Below, one piece after another: positions 1-8,365 of a stretch of DNA of 64,000 nucleotides; positions within the stretch are counted from its first letter, which is position 1, and each line of letters opens with the position of its first letter. A program made the translations under genes and the position numbers. The notes beneath the pieces were generated by a model. That model did not search any database and was not told the DNA's origin. It saw only the letters and a program-made list of their open reading frames with translations. Source of the DNA: Posidoniimonas polymericola (GTDB lineage: Bacteria > Planctomycetota > Planctomycetia > Pirellulales > Lacipirellulaceae); assembly GCF_007859935.1 (NCBI RefSeq), contig NZ_SJPO01000016.1, positions 1 to 64,000 of the forward strand, written 5' to 3'.

Positions 1-80
1 TCGTCGAACCGCCTAGTGCGGACCCGCATGCTAGGTGGTGTGGGGAGGGTCACCGGCAACGGTGGCCCTTACCCGGTTAT
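1..80 (+). mobile_element. Group II intron 3' end (domains V and VI), cut by window edge
   Basis: Bases 8-16 pair with 31-39 over nine base pairs. An upper helix 17-20/25-28 follows, with a two-base bulge at 29-30, which is the architecture of domain V, the catalytic hairpin. Immediately 3', bases 46-55 pair with 60-69 around a GCAA tetraloop (56-59), and A71 sits unpaired near the foot of the stem, as expected for domain VI and its branch-point adenosine. The intron end should lie close to base 80, since introns of this type end in AY. Any reverse-transcriptase ORF would lie before the window. The intron reads on the plus strand, opposite to the adjacent genes. Fold and motifs are seen by eye; the intron class cannot be assigned from this fragment. 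Confidence 0.75.
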
Positions 81-113
81 GCCACATTGTGCTTGCGGCT
101 GATGTCTCACGAA

Positions 114-575
114 CTACTCAGACATCTCCTCAAACATCTTTTTGACAGCTGCTTGAATTTCGTCAGGCGACATTTCACGAAGTTGAGTTGCGATTCCCCA
201 TTCGTGGCCGAATGGGTCACGTACACGTCCAAATCGTTCACCCCAAAACATATCAGTGGGTTCCATTAGAACAGTCGAGCCATTGTCTTTCATCGTTTCG
301 ATCATTGCATCACAGTCGTCGACGTAGAGATGAATCGCGACACTTGTAGCGTCAAGTCGCGTTGGGCTTGGCGTGCCTCCATGTTCCGGGAGTTCTTCGC
401 TGAGGAAGAAGCGAGCGTTGCCAATGCGAAATTCGCAATGCATCACACGCCCGTCGGGCATGTTGAGCTGAATGTATGGGGCAACGCCAAACACATCGGC
501 GTAAAACGCGACTGCCTTTGCGGCATCGGTGATGCTGAGGTATGGGATGAGTTCGCTGGGTGTCGGTGATGGCAT
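114..575 (-). CDS. VOC-family (PhnB-like glyoxalase/dioxygenase fold) protein
   Basis: This 153-residue protein has the single-module vicinal-oxygen-chelate pattern. It opens with IPYLSITDAAKAVAFYADVF (about residues 10-29), has a central 'HCEFRIGNARFFLSEE' strand pair, and ends with 'RVRDPFGHEWGIAT', the usual closing motif of PhnB-like members. The family covers glyoxalases, dioxygenases and antibiotic-resistance proteins, so the substrate is unknown. The ATG is preceded by no strong ribosome-binding site. The gene lies between an attC-like site upstream (620-708) and the intron end downstream, so it may be an integron-type cassette gene. Confidence 0.88.
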   Translation of the reverse strand: MPSPTPSELIPYLSITDAAKAVAFYADVFGVAPYIQLNMPDGRVMHCEFRIGNARFFLSEELPEHGGTPSPTRLDATSVAIHLYVDDCDAMIETMKDNGSTVLMEPTDMFWGERFGRVRDPFGHEWGIATQLREMSPDEIQAAVKKMFEEMSE

Positions 576-619
576 ATGGTTGATCTAGTCGCGAAGTTTG
601 AAGTAATTTCGTGTTAGTG

Positions 620-708
620 GCAGAACGTAAAAGTTGAGCAGCTCGCAGCCAACAGACTCACCATACCGCAGGACGCTATCGCAAGTCTGCTCCAACGCTT
701 GGTTAGGC
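620..708 (-). other. attC-like recombination site between two cassette-like genes
   Basis: On the minus strand the site opens with GCCTAAC (708-702), matching the attC R'' consensus RYYYAAC, and ends with GTTCTGC (626-620), a weaker match to R' (GTTRRRY). GTTGAGCAG (633-641) pairs with CTGCTCCAAC (687-696), leaving one extra C unpaired. An asymmetric bulge of this kind is typical of the extrahelical bases of attC sites. The stop codon of the gene at 703-1263 lies inside R'', which is common in integron cassettes. No integrase is visible in the window. The structure is seen by eye; the integron assignment is inference. Confidence 0.55.
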
Positions 709-1263
709 CTCTCCTCCCGCGGCCATTGCATAGCTACCGACTGCTTGGATTCTCCCAGCCAGGATTCCGACCAGTTCGAAAAAGGCAGTCACTGGAGCGC
801 TGCCAAAATCAACAGAAAACTCGATCCTGTCTCCTCGCTGCGTTGGTTCGGTAACGGAGTGGATGATTCCAGTCCAAGGCCCTTGAGGGCCAAGAGGGGG
901 GCTTTCGTCCGAGATCCACCGCTCAGCCCAGGAGATTACGGACGCTTCCGGGAACTCCTCCATATCGCAGCGGAATTCGACACCATTCCAGACAATGGGT
1001 GCATCGATTGGGAGTCCCGGTAGCTTTGCGTCAATTGGGTCGACGTTGATCTCGATCACCTTCGTCTGTCCGTCAGGCAGTTTTTCGAGGCAATCCACCA
1101 CGATCAGGCGATAGACGGAATGACGGCGCACTGCGGACGTAACGTCCAGGCAGAGTTCCGTGAATACGTTGCGTCCCGCACGCTGGTAGGAGCGTATGGC
1201 TTCGCCGTAACGTTGAAGGTAGTTGTCTCGAACCGAATCGATCCCGCCGCACTCAGTTGTCAT
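703..1263 (-). CDS. Hypothetical cassette-like protein (186 aa)
   Basis: I do not recognise a family. The ATG at 1263 is preferred to an in-frame TTG at 1278, because the TTG lies in an attC-like core (GTTGCGC, 1274-1268). The ATG then starts five bases after that core, typical cassette spacing. The predicted protein is acidic and soluble with no signal peptide or membrane segment, and is rich in beta-prone stretches such as 'RLIVVDCLEKLPDG'. The stop codon is embedded in the next attC-like site (702-708). The compact placement between two related 3' repeats suggests a mobile gene cassette of unknown function. Confidence 0.68.
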   Translation of the reverse strand: MTTECGGIDSVRDNYLQRYGEAIRSYQRAGRNVFTELCLDVTSAVRRHSVYRLIVVDCLEKLPDGQTKVIEINVDPIDAKLPGLPIDAPIVWNGVEFRCDMEEFPEASVISWAERWISDESPPLGPQGPWTGIIHSVTEPTQRGDRIEFSVDFGSAPVTAFFELVGILAGRIQAVGSYAMAAGGEA

Positions 1264-1323
1264 TTTCGCGCAACACAAAGGGTGAGGAGCACGCAGCCGA
1301 CAGAGTCACGATACCGCAGGACG

Positions 1324-1443
<120 letters not shown>

Positions 1444-1695
1444 GGCCTAACTTGTTATTAGACAGAAACTTCTTCAGTATGCCCGGCATATTGAAGGAGA
1501 CCTTCAGTAAGCAGGCTGCCTTTCCAGCGGGCTGCCGCGGGCCTTCTCAAGCTACCTGCTTTTCGACCGCGTTGGCACGCTCCTACGGCAATCGGGCAGG
1601 CATCTAGCGCGCTGAGGTTGTCACGACCTTGGCGAGAATAAGGACCGTCCAACCTGCACCGGCTTCATCGTCCTGTGCAAGTTGGCAATGCGACC

Positions 1696-2841
1696 CTACT
1701 GCCGGCTAAACAACGCCCGCCGCAGTTCCTCCTCGAACGTGTGGCTCGTGTCGAGCACCGAGCGGAAGTCTTCTTTGCCGAGCGTGTAGTAGACGGCGTC
1801 CTCGCGGGTGACGATCGTGGCGTTGCGGGGCTCGTCGGTGATCAGGGCGGTCTCGCCGAAGTAGTCGCCCTCGCCCAGGTTGGCGACCGTCCGCTCGCCC
1901 TGCGCGTCGCGCACCACGACGTCGGCCTTGCCGGAGCGGATCAGGTAGAACAGCTCGCCCGGGTCGCCCTGGCGGATGACGGTCTCGCCGGCGGGCGACT
2001 CCTGCACCTGCATCTTGTCGGCCACCTGCAGCATGGTCGACGGGGTGAGCGTCTGGAACAGCGTGATATTGCGGAGGAAGCCGCAGCGTTCCTCGGCCTC
2101 GCTGACCGACACGTCCGACGAGATGCGGCCGTCGACCATGTTCACGATCCGGTCCGCGACGTCCAGGATGCGGTTGTCGTGCGTCACCATGATGATGGTG
2201 CACGGGTGGTCTTCTTGGCGGGTCAGCTCCTGGAACAGCGTGACTACCTCGCGTCCGCTGGTCGCGTCGAGCGCCGCGGTCGGCTCGTCGGCCAGCACCA
2301 GCCGCGGCCCGTGCACCAGCCCGCGGGCGATCGCGACCCGCTGCTTCTGGCCGCCGGAGAGCTGCTTTGGCTTCTTGTGGATGTGCTTGCCGAGGCCGAG
2401 CCGCGTCAGCAGGTACTTGATCCGCTCGTCGGCCTGCTTGCGGTCCATGCCGGCGAGCTCGGCCGCCATGTTGACGTTCTCGTACGCCGTGAGCGACTCG
2501 AACAGGTTGTGCGCCTGGAAGATAAAGCCCATCTGTAGGCGGAGCTGCGTGATCAGCGTGTTGCTGGCATTCAGCAGCTCCTTATCGAGCACCACGAGGC
2601 TCCCCTCCATCACGGTCCGCAGCGTGCCGATCAGGGTCAAGAGCGTGGTTTTACCCGAGCCGGACGGGCCGGTCATGATGACGATCTCACCGGGCCAGAC
2701 CTCGAGGTTGTTCTGGTGCAGGGCCTGCTTGCGGAGCTCGCCCGAGCCGAAGAAGTGGTTCAGCTCGCGCACGGCGACCGTCGGCCTGCCGGTCTGGCCG
2801 TAGGCGGTGTGGAGGCCGGATTGGTCGGTCTCGGTGATCAT
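1696..2841 (-). CDS. DevA-type ABC transporter ATPase fused to a cyclic-nucleotide-binding domain
   Basis: The N-terminal ATPase has Walker A GPSGSGKTT (residues 58-66), signature LSGGQ (161-165) and Walker B LVLADEP (181-187), and resembles the DevA/LolD/MacB-type ATPases that drive three-component exporters. The last 120 residues or so form a cNMP-binding fold, with the phosphate-binding cassette pattern 'GEGDYFGETALITDEPRNAT' near residues 323-342. The fusion suggests ATPase activity gated by a cyclic nucleotide or another small ligand. Two permeases (3122-4306, 4531-5727) and the membrane-fusion lipoprotein at 9270-10511 complete the exporter. The in-frame ATG at 2841 is the natural start. 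Confidence 0.93.
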   Translation of the reverse strand: MITETDQSGLHTAYGQTGRPTVAVRELNHFFGSGELRKQALHQNNLEVWPGEIVIMTGPSGSGKTTLLTLIGTLRTVMEGSLVVLDKELLNASNTLITQLRLQMGFIFQAHNLFESLTAYENVNMAAELAGMDRKQADERIKYLLTRLGLGKHIHKKPKQLSGGQKQRVAIARGLVHGPRLVLADEPTAALDATSGREVVTLFQELTRQEDHPCTIIMVTHDNRILDVADRIVNMVDGRISSDVSVSEAEERCGFLRNITLFQTLTPSTMLQVADKMQVQESPAGETVIRQGDPGELFYLIRSGKADVVVRDAQGERTVANLGEGDYFGETALITDEPRNATIVTREDAVYYTLGKEDFRSVLDTSHTFEEELRRALFSRQ

Positions 2842-2950
2842 CTAGGTTTGATTATCGCAAGCTTGAAGGCTGGGGATGGCCACGAAAAGGCACGAGAAGA
2901 CACAAAAACTGGTTCGGGGCGACGCCGCTCACAAGTGGCATGAAGCAAAT

Positions 2951-3060
2951 CCCCCTCCCTTTTAGGGAGGGGTTAGGGGAGGGTGTCGATTCTGCTCCGC
3001 TGTGCAACTCATCCTGTGACAGTTAGACCCTCCCCCCGGCCCCTCCCCGGAAGGGAGGGG
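2951..3060. repeat. Intergenic imperfect palindrome with 34-bp arms (REP/MITE-like)
   Basis: Arm one (2951-2984) and the reverse complement of arm two (3027-3060) share the pattern CCCCTCCCTT...GGGGAGGGT with a few substitutions, separated by 42 bases. The left arm also contains a local hairpin (CCCTCCCTTTTAGGGAGGG). The element fills most of the gap between devC-like and devA-like genes of one transporter. Such palindromes are usually dispersed in many copies and may be moved by REP-associated (RAYT) transposases; none is in this window. It could also act as a transcript-processing or termination structure. Confidence 0.7.
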
Positions 3061-3121
3061 AGTAGACGGCGCGGCCTTCGGCGTTGGGTTGATGATACGG
3101 ACGCTCACAGCGACGAAGCCT

Positions 3122-4306
3122 CTAGAACAAACTTGCCGGGTCGGCGGTCAGCAGCTTGCGGACCGCCAGCAGCCCCGACGCGACGCACATTATCACGGTA
3201 ATCACAAACACGAACAGCAGGGTCGACAGCGTCATCTGCATCAACAGCCCGGTCTGGTCTGCCAGCCAGTGGTACAGGCCCGTGCTGAGCACCGCGCCCG
3301 GCAGGAAGCCGAACACGGCGAGCCAGACCGCCTCGACCACAATCAGGCCGACAAAGTACGACCGCTGGTAGCCCATCGCTTTTAAGGTGGCGAATTCGGG
3401 CATGTGGTCGGAGATCCCGCTGAAGATCACCTGGTAGCAGATCACCACGCCGACCACGAAGCCGATCACCTTGCCGGCCGAGAACACCGCGCCGATCGGC
3501 GTGGTGCTCCGCCAGAACTTCATTTCTTTTTCGCGGAAGCCCTCGCGGGTGTAGACGCTGACCTGCTCGCCGAGCATCGCGGCCAGCGCGTCACGGGCCT
3601 CTTCGGGGTTGGCGCCCTCGGCCAGGTCGACGATCCCGAGGTCAACGACGCTCAGCGGGTCGCCACCGGGGACGCGGTGCGGGAAGAGCTTGGCGAAGGT
3701 CGCGGTGCTCATGATCAGGTTGCCCTCGTTGACGAAGTCGGTCCCCAGCTCGAACGTGCCAACAAGATTGAGCCGCTGGTCGCTGACCTCGACATTGGCC
3801 TCGGCCAGCAGGGCGTCGTCGTCGGTTGGGACGGCGAATTTGGTCGGCTTGCTCTGCCGGTCGACAATCGCCGTAAACGGGCCCCGCAGACGCGGCAGGC
3901 TCTCGGCGAGCCCATCCATTTGGAAGACGGGCGTGCCGAGCTCGATCGCCATCGAGCGGATCTGGTGCCCCTTACTCGACGCGCGGCTGCCGAAGTTCTT
4001 GAAGACCGAGGTCGTAAGCTCGCTGTACAGCGGGTAGGCCCCGGTGACGCCGGGCAGCGACCGCGCCTGCAGCAGCCGCTGCACCGGGAAGCGGGTCTCG
4101 GCGGCGATGGCGAACCGGTCGCGGCTGGTGATAAACAGGTCGCCACCCAGCGCGTCGACCAGCCGCACCTGGCTGTCATACAGCGCGTTCTGGAAGCCGA
4201 CCTGCACAAACATCAGCAGCACGGCGAACCCGATGCCCGCGATCGCCGTGGCGAGCCGCCGGCGGTCGTGCATCAGGTTCTTCCAGGCTAGCGGGGTCTT
4301 GTACAC
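3122..4306 (-). CDS. DevC-type ABC transporter permease (FtsX/MacB fold)
   Basis: The 394-residue protein has an N-terminal membrane segment ('LATAIAGIGFAVLLMFVQVG'), a long periplasmic domain of about 220 residues, and three C-terminal membrane segments, one including 'EFATLKAMGYQRSYF', the usual coupling-helix region of DevC/FtsX permeases. The GTG at 4306 is chosen because the homologous start (PLAWKN...) follows directly; the longer frame to 4366 adds residues unlike the sister gene. It should heterodimerise with the paralogue at 4531-5727 and use the DevA-cNMP ATPase downstream. Confidence 0.9.
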   Translation of the reverse strand: MYKTPLAWKNLMHDRRRLATAIAGIGFAVLLMFVQVGFQNALYDSQVRLVDALGGDLFITSRDRFAIAAETRFPVQRLLQARSLPGVTGAYPLYSELTTSVFKNFGSRASSKGHQIRSMAIELGTPVFQMDGLAESLPRLRGPFTAIVDRQSKPTKFAVPTDDDALLAEANVEVSDQRLNLVGTFELGTDFVNEGNLIMSTATFAKLFPHRVPGGDPLSVVDLGIVDLAEGANPEEARDALAAMLGEQVSVYTREGFREKEMKFWRSTTPIGAVFSAGKVIGFVVGVVICYQVIFSGISDHMPEFATLKAMGYQRSYFVGLIVVEAVWLAVFGFLPGAVLSTGLYHWLADQTGLLMQMTLSTLLFVFVITVIMCVASGLLAVRKLLTADPASLF

Positions 4307-4395
4307 AGGCCGTAAGAGGGGTCGTGACGTGTTTCTGGGTAGTTTGACGGCCAGGAAAAGGCACAAAAAGTATTTGCTGCTTCGGGGCCGTTTTC

Positions 4396-4505
4396 AGCCG
4401 CAGGGCGTTAGCACCCGGTTAGTTGATGTTCAGCTCTGCAGTTGTACTGCGTTCGGGTGTCAGCGGTGGTTTGGTCGTTCAACCGGGGGCTAACGCCCCG
4501 CGGCT
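4396..4505. repeat. Intergenic palindrome with 25-bp arms
   Basis: Bases 4396-4420 and the reverse complement of 4481-4505 agree at 23 of 25 positions (core GGGCGTTAGC), separated by 60 bases. Arms of the type CCGCGGGGCGTTAGCCCCC are, from general knowledge, a frequent dispersed motif in planctomycete intergenic DNA. The element sits between the two devC-like genes and spans 110 bases, the same overall length as the unrelated palindrome at 2951-3060. It may be a non-autonomous mobile element or a transcript-stabilising structure. Confidence 0.72.
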
Positions 4506-4530
4506 AATGGCTTTCGTGGCAATTGGAAAC

Positions 4531-5727
4531 TTAAAACAACTCGGCCGGGTCGGCCTTGAACAACTTCTGCAGCGCGAACACGCCCGACGCGACGCACATT
4601 CCGACCGACAGGCCGAGCACGCCGAGCATGATGCCGGGCGTCATCACCATTGGGATGCCGGCGTAGCCACCCACCAATGCGTAGAGCTGCCAGCAGAGCA
4701 GCAGGGCGGGGGCGAACCCGACCAGCGCCAGCAGCACCGACTGCTGCAGGATTACCGTGCAGAGGTAGCGGTTGCTGTAGCCCATGGCCTTGAGCGTGGC
4801 GTACTCGCTCATCAGGTTGGCGATGTCGTTCGACAGCACCTGGTAGACGATCGCCACGCCGACCAGCACCGCGACCACCACCAGGAACGTGAAGATCAGC
4901 CCGAACGGCGTCTGCACCATCCAGCGTTCTTCTTCGTGCGCCCGGACCTCGTCGCGGGTGAGCACCTCGACGTCCTCGCCGGCGAAGAGCGTCTGCAATT
5001 CGTCACGCACCCGCAGCGGGTCGGCGCCCTCGGCGAGTGAGAGCAGCCCGAGCGTGATGTCCTCTCGGTCCTGCCACGGGTTGGCCCGCAGGTAGCCGTC
5101 GAGACTCGCCATGCACGCGCCGTTGCTGGCCATGCCAGTGCCGAGCTCGAACAGCCCAATCACCCGCACGGTTTGAGCGCCGAGTGCCGTGACCGTGCCG
5201 ACGTCCTCCTCGCTGAACCGCTTGCCGTCCTTGGGGCCGTACTCCTGCTTGCTCTTGGAGTCGACCAGCACGAACTCCTCGCTGGTCAGCCTGGCGGCCG
5301 CTGCGCGGAGGTCGGGCCGCGAGAACGGCGGGTCGGCCGGCTCGACGCCCATCGTGATGATGCTGCGGCCCATGCCGGGGACGTTCTGCAGGTCGCCCGG
5401 CTGGTAGGCCGATTCGCTCGGCGCCTGCCAGACGCTCAGCCCGATGTAGAACGGCCGCGCCCGCCGCACCTGCGGCAGCGAGGCCGCCTGGTGGAGCCGC
5501 GCGCGGGGGAAGTCCCGGGCCTCGGTCAGGTGGAGGTAGGCCGGCGAGCGGAGCATCAGGTCGAACTCGACCGCGTCGTAGATCTGCGTGGCGGTCTTTT
5601 CGATGGCGCCCTTGAAGCCGAGCTGCATGAACATCAGCATCGCCGCGAACCCCACGCCGGCCATGCCGACCGCGGTCCGCACCCGGTTCTGCAGCAGGTT
5701 CTTCCAGGCGAGCTGTTGGTTGAGCAT
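4531..5727 (-). CDS. DevC-type ABC transporter permease, second paralogue
   Basis: This 398-residue permease has the same plan as its neighbour: LAWKNLLQNRVRTAVGMAGV at residues 6-25 leading into the first membrane segment, a large periplasmic domain, then three C-terminal membrane segments with 'SEYATLKAMGYSNRYL' (about residues 289-304). Two non-identical permeases with one ATPase imply a heterodimeric exporter. Upstream (5728-5956) is a 229-base intergenic region shared with the divergent gene at 5957, so promoters for both directions should lie there. No substrate can be predicted; known DevBCA systems export glycolipids or other envelope material. Confidence 0.92.
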   Translation of the reverse strand: MLNQQLAWKNLLQNRVRTAVGMAGVGFAAMLMFMQLGFKGAIEKTATQIYDAVEFDLMLRSPAYLHLTEARDFPRARLHQAASLPQVRRARPFYIGLSVWQAPSESAYQPGDLQNVPGMGRSIITMGVEPADPPFSRPDLRAAAARLTSEEFVLVDSKSKQEYGPKDGKRFSEEDVGTVTALGAQTVRVIGLFELGTGMASNGACMASLDGYLRANPWQDREDITLGLLSLAEGADPLRVRDELQTLFAGEDVEVLTRDEVRAHEEERWMVQTPFGLIFTFLVVVAVLVGVAIVYQVLSNDIANLMSEYATLKAMGYSNRYLCTVILQQSVLLALVGFAPALLLCWQLYALVGGYAGIPMVMTPGIMLGVLGLSVGMCVASGVFALQKLFKADPAELF

Positions 5728-5956
5728 GGGGAGCGAATGGGGCGATTTCGAAAGGACGCGTTTAACAGTATCTGCGTCCTACCGGGCGCCGTCGAGGCAG
5801 ATCGGCGTCGCGGCGCGTTAATCTGCTATTGTAGTTCCGCGAACGCCGGTCGTAGGGGCCGTGTCGGCCGCCTGCTGCGGCGTGCTGGTTCGATCGGATT
5901 GCGGGTTGCTGTTATCATAACGGCAATCCCGGCCCCGCTCCTCACCCGACGCCGCC

Positions 5957-7543
5957 ATGACCGAATCCGATTGGACCGCCTCTGAATGGCCCTCGTCTGC
6001 AGCGGCCGAAGCCGCCCCGCCCGGCGACGCCATGGAAGAATCCCCGGGCGGTTTCCGCGTCAGCCTGAAGTGGTGGCTGATCTCGCTGGTGGTGCTGGGC
6101 GCCGGCATGGGGCTGATGGGGCGGCTGTGGATGTACGACCACTACGTGTTCCTCGGCGTGTTAGCGATGGGGTCGCTCGTCGCGCCGCTGCTGATTGCGC
6201 TGGCAACTTACGCCGTGCTGGCTTGGCGGCGTCGGACGCGGCAGCAGCGTTGGGGTTGGCTTGCGGGGCTCATCGCCGTGACCGTGCTAATACCAGTGGT
6301 GGGCCTGTCATCGGTTGTCGCCCTTGAGTGGTTCATCGACAACCGGCCCTCGCCCTACCTGGCGTCTAGCACCGGCTACCTGGTGCACACCGAGCTGCCC
6401 AAGGATCTCGACTACAACTCCGACGTCTGGGACGAGCTAGAGCGCCGGGCGGCGTCGGACCAGCTCACGCCCGAGCAGGCGGATCACGTGGCCTCGTTGT
6501 TCCTCGACCACATCCAGGACGAGAACAGCGGCTGGGACGAGACCGTGAGCTACCAGTCGGGGTTCTTCGCGACTTCGCTTAAGAGGCGCCTGGTGCAGAA
6601 GCCGGTGGTGCTGTCGATCTGCGACGAGTACTACGGCCAGACCCCAACGATCCGGCTCGCCAAGCCGGTCGACCTGAATGCGAGGCGAGTCCGGTTCACG
6701 ATCGACTTGGGGAACGAACTCGGCGAGATGACCGGCGCCCCGTTCGACCTGGCCATCAACCTGCTGGAGGTCCGCGTGAACGGCGCGGCGACCCCTTTTG
6801 AGGCCGAAGCCGCCCTGGCCGACGAGTACTCGAGCGCCGCCTCGCGGCGGGTCTACGCCTGCGAGCTGCCGCCGGGAACCGAGGCGGTCGAGCTCGCGGC
6901 CGACCTGGACCTCGCGTACGTGGAGTCGCTGTGGGACGTCAACGACTACGGCGGCCCAACGCTTGGATCGCTCACGCACCAGGCGCCGCCGGAGGTCCAC
7001 CGCCGCTGGCGGGCGACCGTCACGAAGGAGTTCGGAAAGGTCGCAGCGCTAGAACGCGAGGCCCTCGCGCTGGTCACCGACGCCGCGCGGGACCCGGGCG
7101 TGGGCGAGGTGCTGCAGGTCTCATCGGTGCGGGTCTGGCGGGCGGAGGACGAGCGTCGACGTGTCGAGTTGCTCGGCTGCTGGTCGCCCTGGATGTCGGG
7201 GTGCTTCGGCGACGAGACCCCGATGATTCCCTGCGCCTTCACGGTCGAGATGAAGATCGACGAGCAGTCGATCCCGCTTGGCAAGGGGATCGCTCACACT
7301 ATGAAGGACGAAGACTACGAGTCGGCGCCGTTCCTGCTGACCGCGGAGCTCGACTCGCTGCCAGCGGAGGTCAACAAGGTCGATCTGGTGCTGACCCCGG
7401 CCCCTGAGTTATTCGAGGCCGACGCCGAAGTCACCGAGATCTGGGGCCAGACCGAGACCTTCTCATCCGTGCCGCTGACGCGGCTTGACCTCGCCGAGAT
7501 CGACGAAACGAAAACCGGCGAATCCGAGGAGTCGGATGAATAG
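5957..7543 (+). CDS. Hypothetical membrane-anchored protein (528 aa)
   Basis: Three N-terminal hydrophobic segments (about residues 34-51, 58-80 and 95-117) are followed by roughly 400 soluble residues with no motif I recognise. The soluble part is acidic, ends in a charged tail, and carries scattered aromatic residues. The gene overlaps the next by eight bases. It opens a four-gene plus-strand block inserted between the DevC and DevB genes of an exporter on the other strand, so the block may be co-selected with that transporter or may simply have been inserted there. Confidence 0.75.
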   Translation: MTESDWTASEWPSSAAAEAAPPGDAMEESPGGFRVSLKWWLISLVVLGAGMGLMGRLWMYDHYVFLGVLAMGSLVAPLLIALATYAVLAWRRRTRQQRWGWLAGLIAVTVLIPVVGLSSVVALEWFIDNRPSPYLASSTGYLVHTELPKDLDYNSDVWDELERRAASDQLTPEQADHVASLFLDHIQDENSGWDETVSYQSGFFATSLKRRLVQKPVVLSICDEYYGQTPTIRLAKPVDLNARRVRFTIDLGNELGEMTGAPFDLAINLLEVRVNGAATPFEAEAALADEYSSAASRRVYACELPPGTEAVELAADLDLAYVESLWDVNDYGGPTLGSLTHQAPPEVHRRWRATVTKEFGKVAALEREALALVTDAARDPGVGEVLQVSSVRVWRAEDERRRVELLGCWSPWMSGCFGDETPMIPCAFTVEMKIDEQSIPLGKGIAHTMKDEDYESAPFLLTAELDSLPAEVNKVDLVLTPAPELFEADAEVTEIWGQTETFSSVPLTRLDLAEIDETKTGESEESDE

Positions 7544-8111
7544 CCGCGAGTGGTTTTGTTTGGCCCTGCGGGTGATGGGCGTGTGGCAGCTGTCGAGCGT
7601 CGTGCCGTACCTGGCGATGCTGGTTGCGTCGCTGGCGAGCGGGGGGAATACGCCGTTTGAGTTCTTCATTGTCCTGCTGTGGGTAGTCGTCTACACCGGA
7701 TTAGGACTGTTCCTGCTGCTGTTCGCTCCGGCGATCGCCGCCCGGTTCTATCCTGGTTCCGCTGCTGAGTCGCGGCCGACCGCCCAGGACCTGCCCGACC
7801 GGATGTTGGAGCTCGGGCTGCGGCTGCTCGGCGCGTACCTGTTGGTCCTGGCGGTGCACACGCTGCTGACGTACGTCGCCAATGCCATCGCCGTTGCGGC
7901 CTACTCGAACGTGTCGTGGCGGCAGCAGCTTGCCGCCTCGGGTCCGCGGGAGCTGATCTCGACCGCCGTCTACGTGACGCTCGGTTTGGTAGTCCTTGCC
8001 GGGCCCAAGCGGATCATCGCGGGGCTCGACCGGCTGCGTTACAACGCCGAGCGGGACGCGTACACGCCGCCACCGATCGCCGGCGCCGCTGCGGACGAGG
8101 ACCAGGCATGA
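7536..8111 (+). CDS. Hypothetical multi-spanning membrane protein (191 aa)
   Basis: The ATG at 7536 overlaps the stop of the upstream gene, indicating translational coupling; a longer frame from 7485 would run inside that gene. Four hydrophobic segments are visible, including 'FEFFIVLLWVVVYTGLGLFL' and 'LLGAYLLVLAVHTLLTYVAN'. The tail is short, charged and cytoplasmic-looking. I recognise no family. It shares an ATGA overlap with the next gene, so it belongs to the 5957-9256 block. Confidence 0.75.
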   Translation: MNSREWFCLALRVMGVWQLSSVVPYLAMLVASLASGGNTPFEFFIVLLWVVVYTGLGLFLLLFAPAIAARFYPGSAAESRPTAQDLPDRMLELGLRLLGAYLLVLAVHTLLTYVANAIAVAAYSNVSWRQQLAASGPRELISTAVYVTLGLVVLAGPKRIIAGLDRLRYNAERDAYTPPPIAGAAADEDQA

Positions 8112-8359
8112 ATCCCAAACAGTTCTCGCTGCGGCAGTTGCTGCTGCTCACGACCGCCCTGTGCCCGCTGCTTGCCCTGCCGGGCGGTCCGCTGGCGTTG
8201 TTCGTGGTGTTCTGCTGGGCGATCCTGGTCGGCGTCTTCGTGGCGGCGTTCACACTAGTATATGGACAGCTCTACGTCACGATTGCCGGCCGCCGCTGGG
8301 GCGAGGAGGCCGGACGACGGTCTGCTCACGCCACCGGGCCCTCGCAGCAAGAGCCTTAG
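8108..8359 (+). CDS. Small hypothetical membrane protein (83 aa)
   Basis: An ATGA overlap with the upstream stop fixes this start. After 'MNPKQFSLRQLLLLTTALCP' the protein has two hydrophobic segments separated by 'LPGGP', then a short basic tail. The opening 'FSLRQLLLLTTA' resembles the N-terminus of many small planctomycete membrane proteins (compare FRFSIRTALIGLTL at 39825), a lineage-typical pattern of unknown meaning. Function unknown. Confidence 0.65.
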   Translation: MNPKQFSLRQLLLLTTALCPLLALPGGPLALFVVFCWAILVGVFVAAFTLVYGQLYVTIAGRRWGEEAGRRSAHATGPSQQEP

Positions 8360-8365
8360 GCGACT

